Shown piece after piece: positions 10,881-27,785 of a DNA stretch of 64,000 nt. Position 1 is the stretch's first letter, and every line of letters starts with the position of its first letter. The notes beneath the pieces were generated by a model. The model saw only the letters and a program-made list of their open reading frames with translations. It made no database searches and was not told the origin of the DNA. Source of the DNA: Prinia subflava (taxonomy: Eukaryota > Chordata > Aves > Passeriformes > Cisticolidae); assembly GCF_021018805.1 (NCBI RefSeq), contig NC_086254.1, forward strand, positions 4,265,001 to 4,329,000, written 5' to 3'. The position numbers were made by a program, and so were the translations under genes.

Positions 10881-11690
10881 GGTTAATCCTCTGTATAATC
10901 CCGTAGTCTTGAGGCTGCAGGTGGAAAAGCAGGAGCTGGAAAAAGCAAATCCTTGAGGAGACAGAGATAACTGAAGCTTTTCCCTCAAGTGTCTCAGAAC
11001 TGCAGGACACAGCATTGTCTGCTCAGCTTGTGAAATCCGTGGTGTGTGGATGAAGTTGTAGGACTGTTGTGTCCAACACAGGCCAGTGAGACTAAATGGG
11101 ATTTAGCTAAAGCAGCACTGATTATAAATATCTCTGAGGAGCCACAGAGGAATTTGGAGCTCAATTCAGCTCATCATGGTCAGTTTTTCTGAAATTACCA
11201 TAGAAGGAATTGGATAGGGTTTAATTGATTATATCATAGTAGATAAAAGGAGTTAAAGCTGCATCTTCATTCTGCATTTTAGAGGATGGTCTTACCCATG
11301 ACATGTGATTCTTAGTTAGTCTCAGATTTTGTTTTTAAAAACTGGCTACAGCTTTTATTTTTTAAATTTATAGTCCAGAAGAGAAATGTGTAGGGATCTC
11401 ACGGGAAATGCTTTGTCCACGAGCAGTGTGTTAAATTCCGATAAAATGTGTGAGGTAATTTGTACCTACAGTTTTATCTGTTAAAGGTTATAAAAACTTA
11501 GGGGAACTTTGGGGGTTTTGCAGGTTTCTTTTGATCTGTTTTTGGGGGGCAGTTTTGATTGTTTCCAGAACAGACTTTTAGTGTTCCTAGAGAGCAAGAA
11601 TGAAAGTGTTTCGGACAGTGTTGCTTCAGCATAGGTTATGAGGCAGGAATTGGATAAAAACCTTATTTTTGCGAGGTTTTTTTAGTTCAC
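10881..11690. other. Intergenic DNA between DERL2 and DHX33
   Basis: About 800 bases of moderately AT-rich sequence with no exon, RNA gene or repeat that I recognise. It precedes the GC-rich DHX33 promoter. Confidence 0.5.
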
Positions 11691-11997
11691 TGTTGGAGAG
11701 CCCCTCCGTAGCTGAACGAGAACGTGTCCCGACCCTGCCTGCAGCCGGCTCTCTGCCCTCCTTGGCTGCACTTCGCTGCCGTTTGGGCTCCGTGGTTTTT
11801 CCGAGGGTCCCCTGCCCTGAGGGGCGCCGGGAGCGCCGCAAATGGCGGCGGCGGCGGGACTACAACTCCCAGGATGCTCCGCGCGGCGTCGCGCGGCGGC
11901 GTCATCGCTGCGCCAGGGAGTCCGGCGAGCGCGGCCCCGACGGGCGGGAGCGGACGGAGCCCGGGGCGGCCCCGGCGGGACGGGACGGCGAGGGATC
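11691..11997 (+). promoter_or_regulatory. DHX33 promoter with ZNF143/THAP11-type and YY1-type sites
   Basis: GC content rises sharply toward the DHX33 start. ACTACAACTCCCAGGATGC at 11859-11877 matches the ZNF143/THAP11 motif (ACTACAATTCCCAGMATGC type) almost perfectly. CAAATGGCGGCG at 11839-11850 resembles a YY1 site and contains an ATG in frame with the DHX33 coding region. There is no TATA box. Binding is inferred from consensus only. Confidence 0.7.
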
Positions 11998-20900
<8,903 letters not shown>

Positions 20901-21236
20901 CCGACCCCTGGAGATGGGACCAGCCTGTGCTGGTGGGTTTTTGTTAAACTGAGTTCTGTATTCAGTGGTTCTTCCCTGTTTCCCCCCGCTCGATGCATTG
21001 GGTGCTGTCCAGGCTGACCCCGTTTTTGTCTCTTTGTCTACCTCTCCTATCCCTGCCCTGTCCTTAGAAGCTTTAGTCAGCTGTCCATCATCCCCCTGAC
21101 CCTGCCCTATGTTATGGAAAAACCCCTGTCCGTCTGTCCTGGGGGCAATCACCTGCTTGTTCCACACCCTCCACCCCTCAGTTTTAAAGCAGGTGTGGGA
21201 TTTGTTCCTGGCTCCTTTTCGTACCCCATGTTGGGG

Positions 21237-21242
21237 AATAAA
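21237..21242 (+). terminator. Putative proximal poly(A) signal of DHX33
   Basis: AATAAA about 340 bases after the stop codon. A second AATAAA at 21884-21889, beyond the LTR insertion, could serve as a distal signal. Confidence 0.5.
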
Positions 21243-21491
21243 GATCTCTGGGAAATTGTATGAAAAGGAGCCTTCTCTAGCCCTTGCTCTGAAGTCTAGA
21301 CGCCACAACACCTGTTGCTGTAGAAGAACAGCCTTGTTCTGCACCGTTACCTGAACCTGCTGGCAGATTTGGGAACAGCCCTTGGCACAGCCGGGAGTCA
21401 GAGCCAGCTGGGATTCTTCCAGCCATGTCACCAGCTGGCTCAGCTTCGCCTTGAAAGACTTATTTTTATTAAAAAAAAATTAATGAATATA

Positions 21492-21790
21492 TGTTGTCTA
21501 GGTTTGAGAAGACAGGTGTCTGCCAGGGAAAACTGGAGTTTCCCTTGGAATGGAGAATGTAAACCCCCTTCCTCCAAATTATTAGAATTTTTCAGTTAAG
21601 GGCTTTCAGGCAAAGTTTTGGGAGATGGAATAACAGTTCTTTATTATGAATATTAAAAATACAAATTATCAGAAGGCATCCACCCTCCTCCCCCCTGGAG
21701 TTACAAGAGATAAAGGAAAACATCTCCCCAACTACTTTCAACAGATGAAATAGAATACACATTTTTTTGGTTACATAACCCACGACAATG
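21492..21790. mobile_element. Solo LTR-like remnant of an avian endogenous retrovirus
   Basis: The block begins TGTTGTC and ends near GACA, imperfect LTR-like terminal inverted repeats. A near-matching 5-base flank (ATATA on the left, ATGTA on the right) could be an aged target-site duplication. Internal stretches such as 'gagaatgtaaacccccttcc', 'attattagaatttttcagtt' and 'aataacagttctttatta' resemble LTRs I associate with passerine genomes. It has no open frame and no gag, pol or env, so it is a non-coding remnant. It lies between two candidate poly(A) signals of DHX33. The family assignment is from memory and unverified. Confidence 0.55.
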
Positions 21791-21883
21791 TATAACCTCA
21801 TTTTTTACAGGCAGGGTAATTGAAGTGTGCTTAAGGAAGGGGATGGGTATTTATTTTGATTGGATTTTGTATGTTTTTTCCAG

Positions 21884-21889
21884 AATAAA
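21884..21889 (+). terminator. Possible distal poly(A) signal of DHX33
   Basis: AATAAA just downstream of the LTR remnant. If used, the DHX33 3' UTR would include the LTR. Confidence 0.3.
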
Positions 21890-22588
21890 GAAGTGACAGT
21901 GAAAATATGAATCCTGTGTGTTGTTTTGTGAGGCACAAAACAAATGATCATGGGACAGTCCAGGACCAGTCCTGGTGCTTATGGTTCTCATGGGATTGTG
22001 TTTGTTGTCAGCAGTCTGGGCTTAAAGATGTGAAGGTAGCACAGTGAATTTGTGTTTGTTGTGCAGAACGGACTCTGCTATTTACATGTGCCGTGCTCAG
22101 ATGCCTGCGGGGATCTGGGAGTTAGGATTCTGGTCCTTTGATGGGGTGGTATCAATCTGATGGGCTGGTACAGGAGCTCTCCTGCTCCTGCCTTGCAGCG
22201 AGCAGCAAATTGGCTTTCTGTGCTTCTCCTTGATAGTGGGCACTAGTGCCAGCATTTGGACAAAGGGAAGGCTTGGTGCCAGGAAACGCTGCCTTTGTCA
22301 GTCTTTCTTCTGAAATACACATTGCTCAAGGAGCAAAAAAAACCCCCAAAATCTCATTTTTTCTTTATCTGTGAAGACCACCACGCTCTGGCCTTAACAC
22401 TGGCCATCCTAATTAGGGGTGGGCTGATGTCTGGCTTAAAACCTGTGCACGTCCCTCACATTCCTAAAGCTCCCTTTGTGCCTTCACCCGAGAAGGGACC
22501 TGTACGGGTGCTCTGTCCGTGCCATCCCTGCCCATTCCATTGCCAGGGATCGCAGGAGCCAGGCACCCATTGGCACGCTCCGTCCTGC
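21890..22588. other. Intergenic DNA between DHX33 and C1QBP
   Basis: No exon, RNA gene or repeat recognised. Base composition becomes GC-rich just before the tandem array that starts near 22589. The long open frames crossing its right part are a consequence of the array. Confidence 0.5.
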
Positions 22589-22916
22589 CGGGGCCGGGAC
22601 TCGAACCCGCGCTCTCCCCGGGGCCGGGACTCGAACCGGGATCTCCCCGGGGCCGGGACTCGAACCGGGATCTCCCCGGGGCCGGGACTCGAACCCGCGC
22701 TCTCCCCGGGGCCGGGACTCGAACCGGGATCTCCCCGGGGCCGGGACTCGAACCCGCGCTCTCCCCGGGGCCGGGACTCGAACCGGGATCTCCCCGGGGC
22801 CGGGACTCGAACCCGCGCTCTCCCCGGGGCCGGGACTCGAACCCGCGCTCTCCCCGGGGCCGGGACTCGAACCGGGATCTCCCCGGGGCCGGGACTCGAA
22901 CCCGCGGGCCTGGTGC
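22589..22916 (-). repeat. Minisatellite of 11 tRNA B-box-like units (29/30 bp)
   Basis: Eleven copies of CCGGGACTCGAACC, whose reverse complement GGTTCGAGTCCCGG contains a perfect B-box (GGTTCGANTCC), the TFIIIC site and T-arm of tRNA genes. Two unit types alternate: A (30 bp, ending CGCGCTCTCCCC) and B (29 bp, ending GGGATCTCCCC), in the order A B B A B A B A A B A. Every unit opens with GGGGCCGGG. On the minus strand the 17 bases around each B-box can form a partial T-arm stem. I see no A-box, acceptor stem or anticodon arm, so there is no intact tRNA gene. The array ends about 80 bases before the C1QBP start codon. Confidence 0.93.
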
Positions 22917-22995
22917 CCGCGCGGGGCCCGCCGGGGCCGGAAGCGCGGCGCGGTTCCGGGGCGGGCAGTCCTCGCCCGCCGCTCGGTGCCGCACG
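22917..22995 (+). promoter_or_regulatory. C1QBP proximal promoter and leader
   Basis: A very GC-rich 79-bp stretch between the B-box array and the C1QBP ATG. CCGGAAGC at 22937-22944 matches an ETS/GABP site, with a second inverted ETS-like GGTTCCGG nearby. GABP sites are usual at nuclear genes for mitochondrial proteins. There is no TATA box. Start of transcription is inferred. Confidence 0.5.
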
Positions 22996-25900
22996 ATGCT
23001 CCTCGCCCGCTCCCTGCGCGCCGCCGCCGCCGCCGCGCTGCGCCCGCCGCGCCGCCCGCTCAGCTCCGCGTCCCCCCGCGCCCTGCTGCCGCCGCCCGCC
23101 GCCGCGCCGGCCCTGGCGCGCTCGCTGTGGCAGCTGGGCGGCGGCGCGGGGCGGACGGCGCTGCTGCGGCCGCGGCGGGGCTCGGCCGGCCGCGTGTCCT
23201 GCGGCTGCGGCGGGCTGCACACCGAGGGTGAGCAGGGACGGAGCGGGGCCGCCCTTGGGAGGGCGCGGGAAGGACACGTGCGCTGCACCCCGCTCAATGC
23301 CGGGAAGCACGTGGGGAGGGGGGGCTTTCTCTACTTCCCCTTCTTTCCCTACTCCCTCCTCTTTCCCTAAGGCAACTCGACATTTCTTTAAAACCCGTTT
23401 TCCCTAAACCATCTATTTCCCCGAATTCCGTCATTGCCTAAGCCCCCTTTCCCTCTACACCCCTTCTCTACCTCCTCTTTCCCTACTCCCCTTTCCTAAC
23501 CTTTTTCACAACCACCTTTTCCCTAACCCCCCGCTTTCCCTACTCCCTTTTTTTCAAAACTCCGTTTTCCCAAACCCCCTTTTCCTACCTGCCCTTCCCT
23601 TAACCCCACCCCCCTTTTTCTTAACCCTCCCTTTTCTCACCCCCTTATTTTACTCCCTTCTTTCCTTAGCCCCTTTTCCCTAATGCCCCCCCTTTCTCTA
23701 ACTGTCCTTTTCCTAACCCCCTGTTTTCCAACACCCCTTTCTCTCCCCTTCCCCTGAACTCACCCCCCCTCTTTCCTTAATCCACCCCTCTCCATATCCC
23801 TCCCGTCCCCTAACCCCCTTTTCTTTCCTCGCCAGGAGACAAAGCCTTTGCGCAGTTCCTGACGGATGAGATCCAGGAGGAGAAGAAGATCCAGAAGCAC
23901 AAATCCCTGCCCAAGATCTCCGGGGGGTGGGAGCTGGAGGTCCACGGCACGGAGGCCAAGCTGCTGCGGAAGATCGCGGGGGAAAAGTAAGAGGGGCTCT
24001 GGGAAGGGTCCCCAGCACCCGAGGGTGGGTGGGTGACAGTGACCAGGCTCCTCCCTGTGCTCCTGCCCCAAACTGCAGGGTGAAAACGCTCTTGATTTTA
24101 CCGCTTTGGGCTTTTTTTTCCACACCAGTTTGTTACAGTGTTTTGTGTTACAAAGTTTCACGTGGTCGTGGTGTTTTAAAAATCGCGGTTCAGCAAAACT
24201 TTATAAAGTGAGAGCACTTGGAGGGAGCAGCTTCTCTGAGGCGTGTCCTTTAACTGCAGTACCTGGTTTTGTTCACACTGTGTGAATTCTGAACGAGGGT
24301 TTAAAGGACTCGTTCTGTGAGCAATTTTTTGGTGTGTTCAAAAGCAATGTTTCTGTTTCTTTTGCAGGATAACGGTTACATTCAACATCAATAACAGCAT
24401 TCCACCCTCGGCTGAAGAAGACACGCAGGAGCAGCAGAAACCTGATGAGCAGGAGGTAACTCAGCCTTGATGTGCATTTAATGTTGGGGATACATTAAAG
24501 TTGTAATCTTGCCTAAGTTGGAGCCTTGCCTTTAAGTGTTGAGGCTTCTTCTCCCCCTTATTTGATACTGGGGAGCATTAAGTCACAAAATGCAGATTTT
24601 CCAGGGCTGCTTGTCCCCTGGCTGTGACCTTCCTCTGCTGCAGAAAGGCAGAGCAGGGTGGGAGGGCTCTATGAGGAAAAATTAGAGGAATTCTGAGACT
24701 TGCTTCCTTCCAGTACCAAAAGGGTCTACAGGAGAGTGGGACAGGGAAACTTTGTACAAGGGAATGGGGTGACAGATTAAGGGGGAATGGCTTTTAACTG
24801 ACAGAGAGTGGGGCTAAATTGGGTATTGGGAGAGATTGTTCCCTGTGAGGGTGGGGAGACCCTGGTGCAGAGAAACTGTGGCTGCCCCATCCCTGGAATT
24901 GTCCAAAATTAGATTGGATGGGGCTTGGAGCAACCTGGGATAGTGGAAGGTGTCAGGGAATACCCAGTGCTGGCTGGGCTGTGCTGTGGTTGCGTTGGCT
25001 CCTGTTCAGATTCCAGTGCTGATGCAACTGTTCTCTTATTTAGCCTGAGCTTACATCAACTCCAAACTTTGTTGTGGAAGTAATAAAAGATGATACAAAG
25101 CAGACCCTTGTGCTTGACTGCCATTTCCCTGAAGATGAGGTGAGTATCCCTGTGCCCCTGTTGGATTTAACTGCTCTTTGTAATCTCTTGTTTTCTGAAT
25201 CAGCACAATATCCAGTCTCTTCTTAATTCTTAATTTTTCTTGATCACAAAAAAAAAGGCTTTATGTTAGCAAGAACAGTGGGGAGGAAGTATTTATGTCA
25301 TTCCTCACATCCTGCCCTGGCGTTTCTGATCAGCTGCTTATTGATCTGTTTATTGAATTACAGTAGAGAAGTAGGGATTAAAAAAAGGAGGGCAGAAAAT
25401 AAAATGGAGAGCTTTTGCTCATACTGTTCTTTGTGGTTTATTTTGTAAATGTTAGGAGATGTTTAACAGCTGACAAAAGTGAGACAGACATGGGAAAAGA
25501 TATTTAGAACCACACAGAAGAAATGTTTATATATTTGTAAAATTCAGGCTGCTGATTTACATCAGGTCCCTTCTGGCAGCAGAAGCTTAGAGGTTTTCCT
25601 GTGTTCTGTGCTTGTCCTCACAGGTACATGTTGAGGGGAGGGGCACAGCTTGTCTGGCCTTGGGGCTTTTCCTGAGGTATTTCCAGCCTGGGGATGAGCT
25701 GGCTGAGCGTGCCTGCTAATTGGAGTTAATTACATGCCTTGTGTTTGTTTTTCTGCCTCAGATTGGACAGGAAGGAGAGGAAGAAAGTGATATTTTCACA
25801 ATTCGGGAGGTCAGCTTCCAGCCCACTGGAGAAGCCGACTGGAAAGACACCAACTACACCCTCAACACAGATTCCCTTGACTGGGTAGGTGCTGAAGGCC

Positions 25901-27066
25901 ACAGGGCTCTCAGCTCACCTCACCTGGCTGTGCCTCTGCTCCTGGGATGGGAATTCAGCCTGTGTGGGTGTCTGAGACAGGGGCTGCCCCTGCTCTGCCC
26001 CTGAGCTGCTGGTTCTGCTGCAGACCCAGGGAGTTTCCTGGTCCAGGGTCGTGCACTGCTGCTGGCATTGCCAGGAACCAGGACAGACAGGGGGAGCTTC
26101 TTCCTTTCCAGATTTCAGGCCAGATTTCCCAGCCAGGAATTGCACTCTGGAAGTGCTTTGACACTTGTTAAACATCTTTTGACCTGTGTGTTTAACAGTG
26201 TGGTTTATCAGACACCTTGTGTAGATAAAGGCATCTCTGTGTGGTGTCTGATAAAATACATTGTGTCCTGGTTTTCCAGGCCTGTTGTTACAGTTGTAAC
26301 ACTATAAATATGCACAAGAATCTGCTCTTCTTTTACGTTCTCAGTGCCAGGATTTCAAAAGGTACAGTCTTTAGTCTGAGGCTGTCATATGTTTAAAACT
26401 GAAAGTAGAAATAAGTCCTGGAGAGCATCCTTGAGAAGCATTCATGTTAAAATTGTTTAGTGTGCTGTAGACCATCCCACACTAATTATTCTTTTTTCCC
26501 CCGTCTTAGGGCATTAAATTAATCAAAAATGTGTATGAAAAGAAAAAAGCAAAGTTCATGACTGTTACATTTAAGCCTTTCAAATAAACTTGTACATGAG
26601 ACACCTTTCCAGAGGGTTCGTTCACCCCTGGGGAGAGGGGACAGGCAGAGCTGGGCCTGTGTCATCCTTGACAGACAGACAGACAGATCCTGATGGACTC
26701 CCACAGTCTGGGGATCATCTCCAGGGTGCAGCTCATTTGTACTGTTGGGTTTGGGTTTTTAATAAGTGCTCCATGGCCCTTTCTGACCAAATGTTCCACT
26801 CAAGGTCAGGCCTGCCCTCCTGTGGGAGCTGGGCCTGATCTTCCTGGGGGAAGTGCCATTTGCAAGGGGACACTCCCAGGTGTGTTCCTAAGGAAGTTTT
26901 CTGTTCCTTGCTCCAGGCTCTCTACGATCACCTGATGGATTTCCTGGCTGACAGAGGAGTGGACAACACCTTTGCTGATGAGTTAGTAGAGCTCAGCACT
27001 GCCCTGGAGCACCAGGAGTACATTAAATTCCTTGAAGACCTCAAAAGCTTTGTCAAATGTCAGTAG
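22996..27066 (+). CDS. C1QBP: C1QBP / p32, mitochondrial matrix protein
   Basis: Six coding exons: 22996-23227, 23836-23986, 24368-24455, 25044-25139, 25762-25884, 26917-27066. They join in frame to 279 residues (human 282). p32 forms an acidic doughnut-shaped trimer in the mitochondrial matrix, supports mitochondrial translation, and also binds C1q globular heads and many other partners. Exon 1 encodes an Ala/Arg-rich mitochondrial targeting sequence (MLLARSLRAAAAAALRPPRR), and the predicted mature start LHTEGDKAF matches the known human processing point. Core MAM33-family segments are GGWELEVHGTEAKLLRKI, ITVTFNINNSIPP, ELTSTPNFVVEVI, LVLDCHFPEDE, SDIFTIREVSFQ, NYTLNTDSLDW and LYDHLMDFLADRGVDN, with the C-terminal helix ending FVKCQ. 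Intron 1 is a C/T-rich degenerate repeat. The gene is convergent with RPAIN. Confidence 0.97.
23320..23825 (+). repeat. Degenerate pyrimidine repeat filling C1QBP intron 1
   Basis: About 500 bases almost free of G on the plus strand, built of variants of CCCCTTTTCCCTAACCC with irregular spacing of 15-25 bases. CCCTAA or close forms (CCTAAC, CTTAACC) recur more than ten times, so the minus strand carries TTAGGG-like words, but never in perfect hexamer tandem. The tract runs into the exon 2 acceptor and serves as an extended polypyrimidine tract. Confidence 0.8.
24836..24965 (+). mobile_element. CR1 LINE 3' fragment in C1QBP intron 3
   Basis: Contains 'ccctgtgagggtggggagac', 'tgtggctgccccatccctgg', 'ttggatggggcttggagcaa' and 'cctgggatagtggaaggtg', the canonical CR1 3' order, ending abruptly. 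Confidence 0.88.
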
Positions 27067-27317
27067 GTCAGGCTAGGAAACCTATCCTCAAGTGTGGGTA
27101 TTCCACAGTGCTGCTTCATCCAGCAATACCCAAATATATCTTCACTGGATACAGAGAGTAAGTAACTTGGAAGGTGGAGAATGGTAGAAGGAGGATTCTC
27201 ACTTGGATTTGGGGACGTGTAGTGATGGTGCAGCCCCAATCAAGTTCTCCAAGGCTCTGGGCCAGAATTGCCTTGCCCTGCATGGGTTTTTTTGTACAAT
27301 TAAGAGTGAATGTGAAG

Positions 27318-27323
27318 AATAAA
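27318..27323 (+). terminator. Putative poly(A) signal of C1QBP
   Basis: AATAAA about 250 bases after the C1QBP stop codon. The convergent RPAIN signal is about 300 bases further right on the other strand. Confidence 0.65.
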
Positions 27324-27620
27324 AACTGTTCAACATATCACTGAAAAGGGTGGTTTCTCTTCTTCCTGCTGTGCCAGAGCTGTCAGGAGTTTATCTGTGC
27401 CACAGCTGCTCACAGAGTAGGTGTGGCAGTGATGGTTGCTGATGGTGGAACACTTCTACTTAAAGTGGTTCCTCCAATTGTTGTTTGAAGATTTTATGTT
27501 AGTTAGTTTATTTATTTAAGGTTTATTTAAACTCAAAGGGAAATATGAAGTCCACCATGAGCTGTGAGATCACTGATGTAGTATTAAAGACAACACCGAG
27601 GCCAAAATAAACTAAATATA

Positions 27621-27626
27621 TTTATT
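27621..27626 (-). terminator. Putative poly(A) signal of RPAIN
   Basis: AATAAA on the minus strand (TTTATT as written), 160 bases after the RPAIN stop codon, which gives a short 3' UTR. The 3' ends of RPAIN and C1QBP are thus close but probably do not overlap. Confidence 0.6.
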
Positions 27627-27785
27627 TCAAAACATGTCCTGTGTGATTAAAAGTGCAGGTCAAAGCAGTAGTACTGCCTTTTGAAGTGTCTTTTTGACAC
27701 AGAAGTATGTACAGAAGAGTCCTAGCAGCTCTGGGTGAGGTTTAGTATTGAAGTTTTCCAGAAATAAAGCAGCAGCTGAATCACC

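Noticed and set aside
22589..22916. tRNA gene or tRNA pseudogene cluster
   Set aside because: Only the T-arm/B-box part recurs. There is no A-box, anticodon arm or acceptor stem, and the 29-30 base period is too short for a tRNA.
22589..22916. CRISPR-like array
   Set aside because: The units are head to tail with no unique spacers, and the genome is vertebrate.
22256..23407. Long open reading frames on both strands across the B-box array and C1QBP exon 1 (up to 383 codons)
   Set aside because: All frames are open because the GC-rich repeat units have no stop codons. They read as low-complexity Gly/Pro/Arg repeats with no family match, and overlap the real C1QBP start.
23320..23825. True interstitial telomere array
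   Set aside because: No run of perfect TTAGGG/CCCTAA hexamers exists; the words are embedded in variable C/T blocks, so only similarity is claimed.
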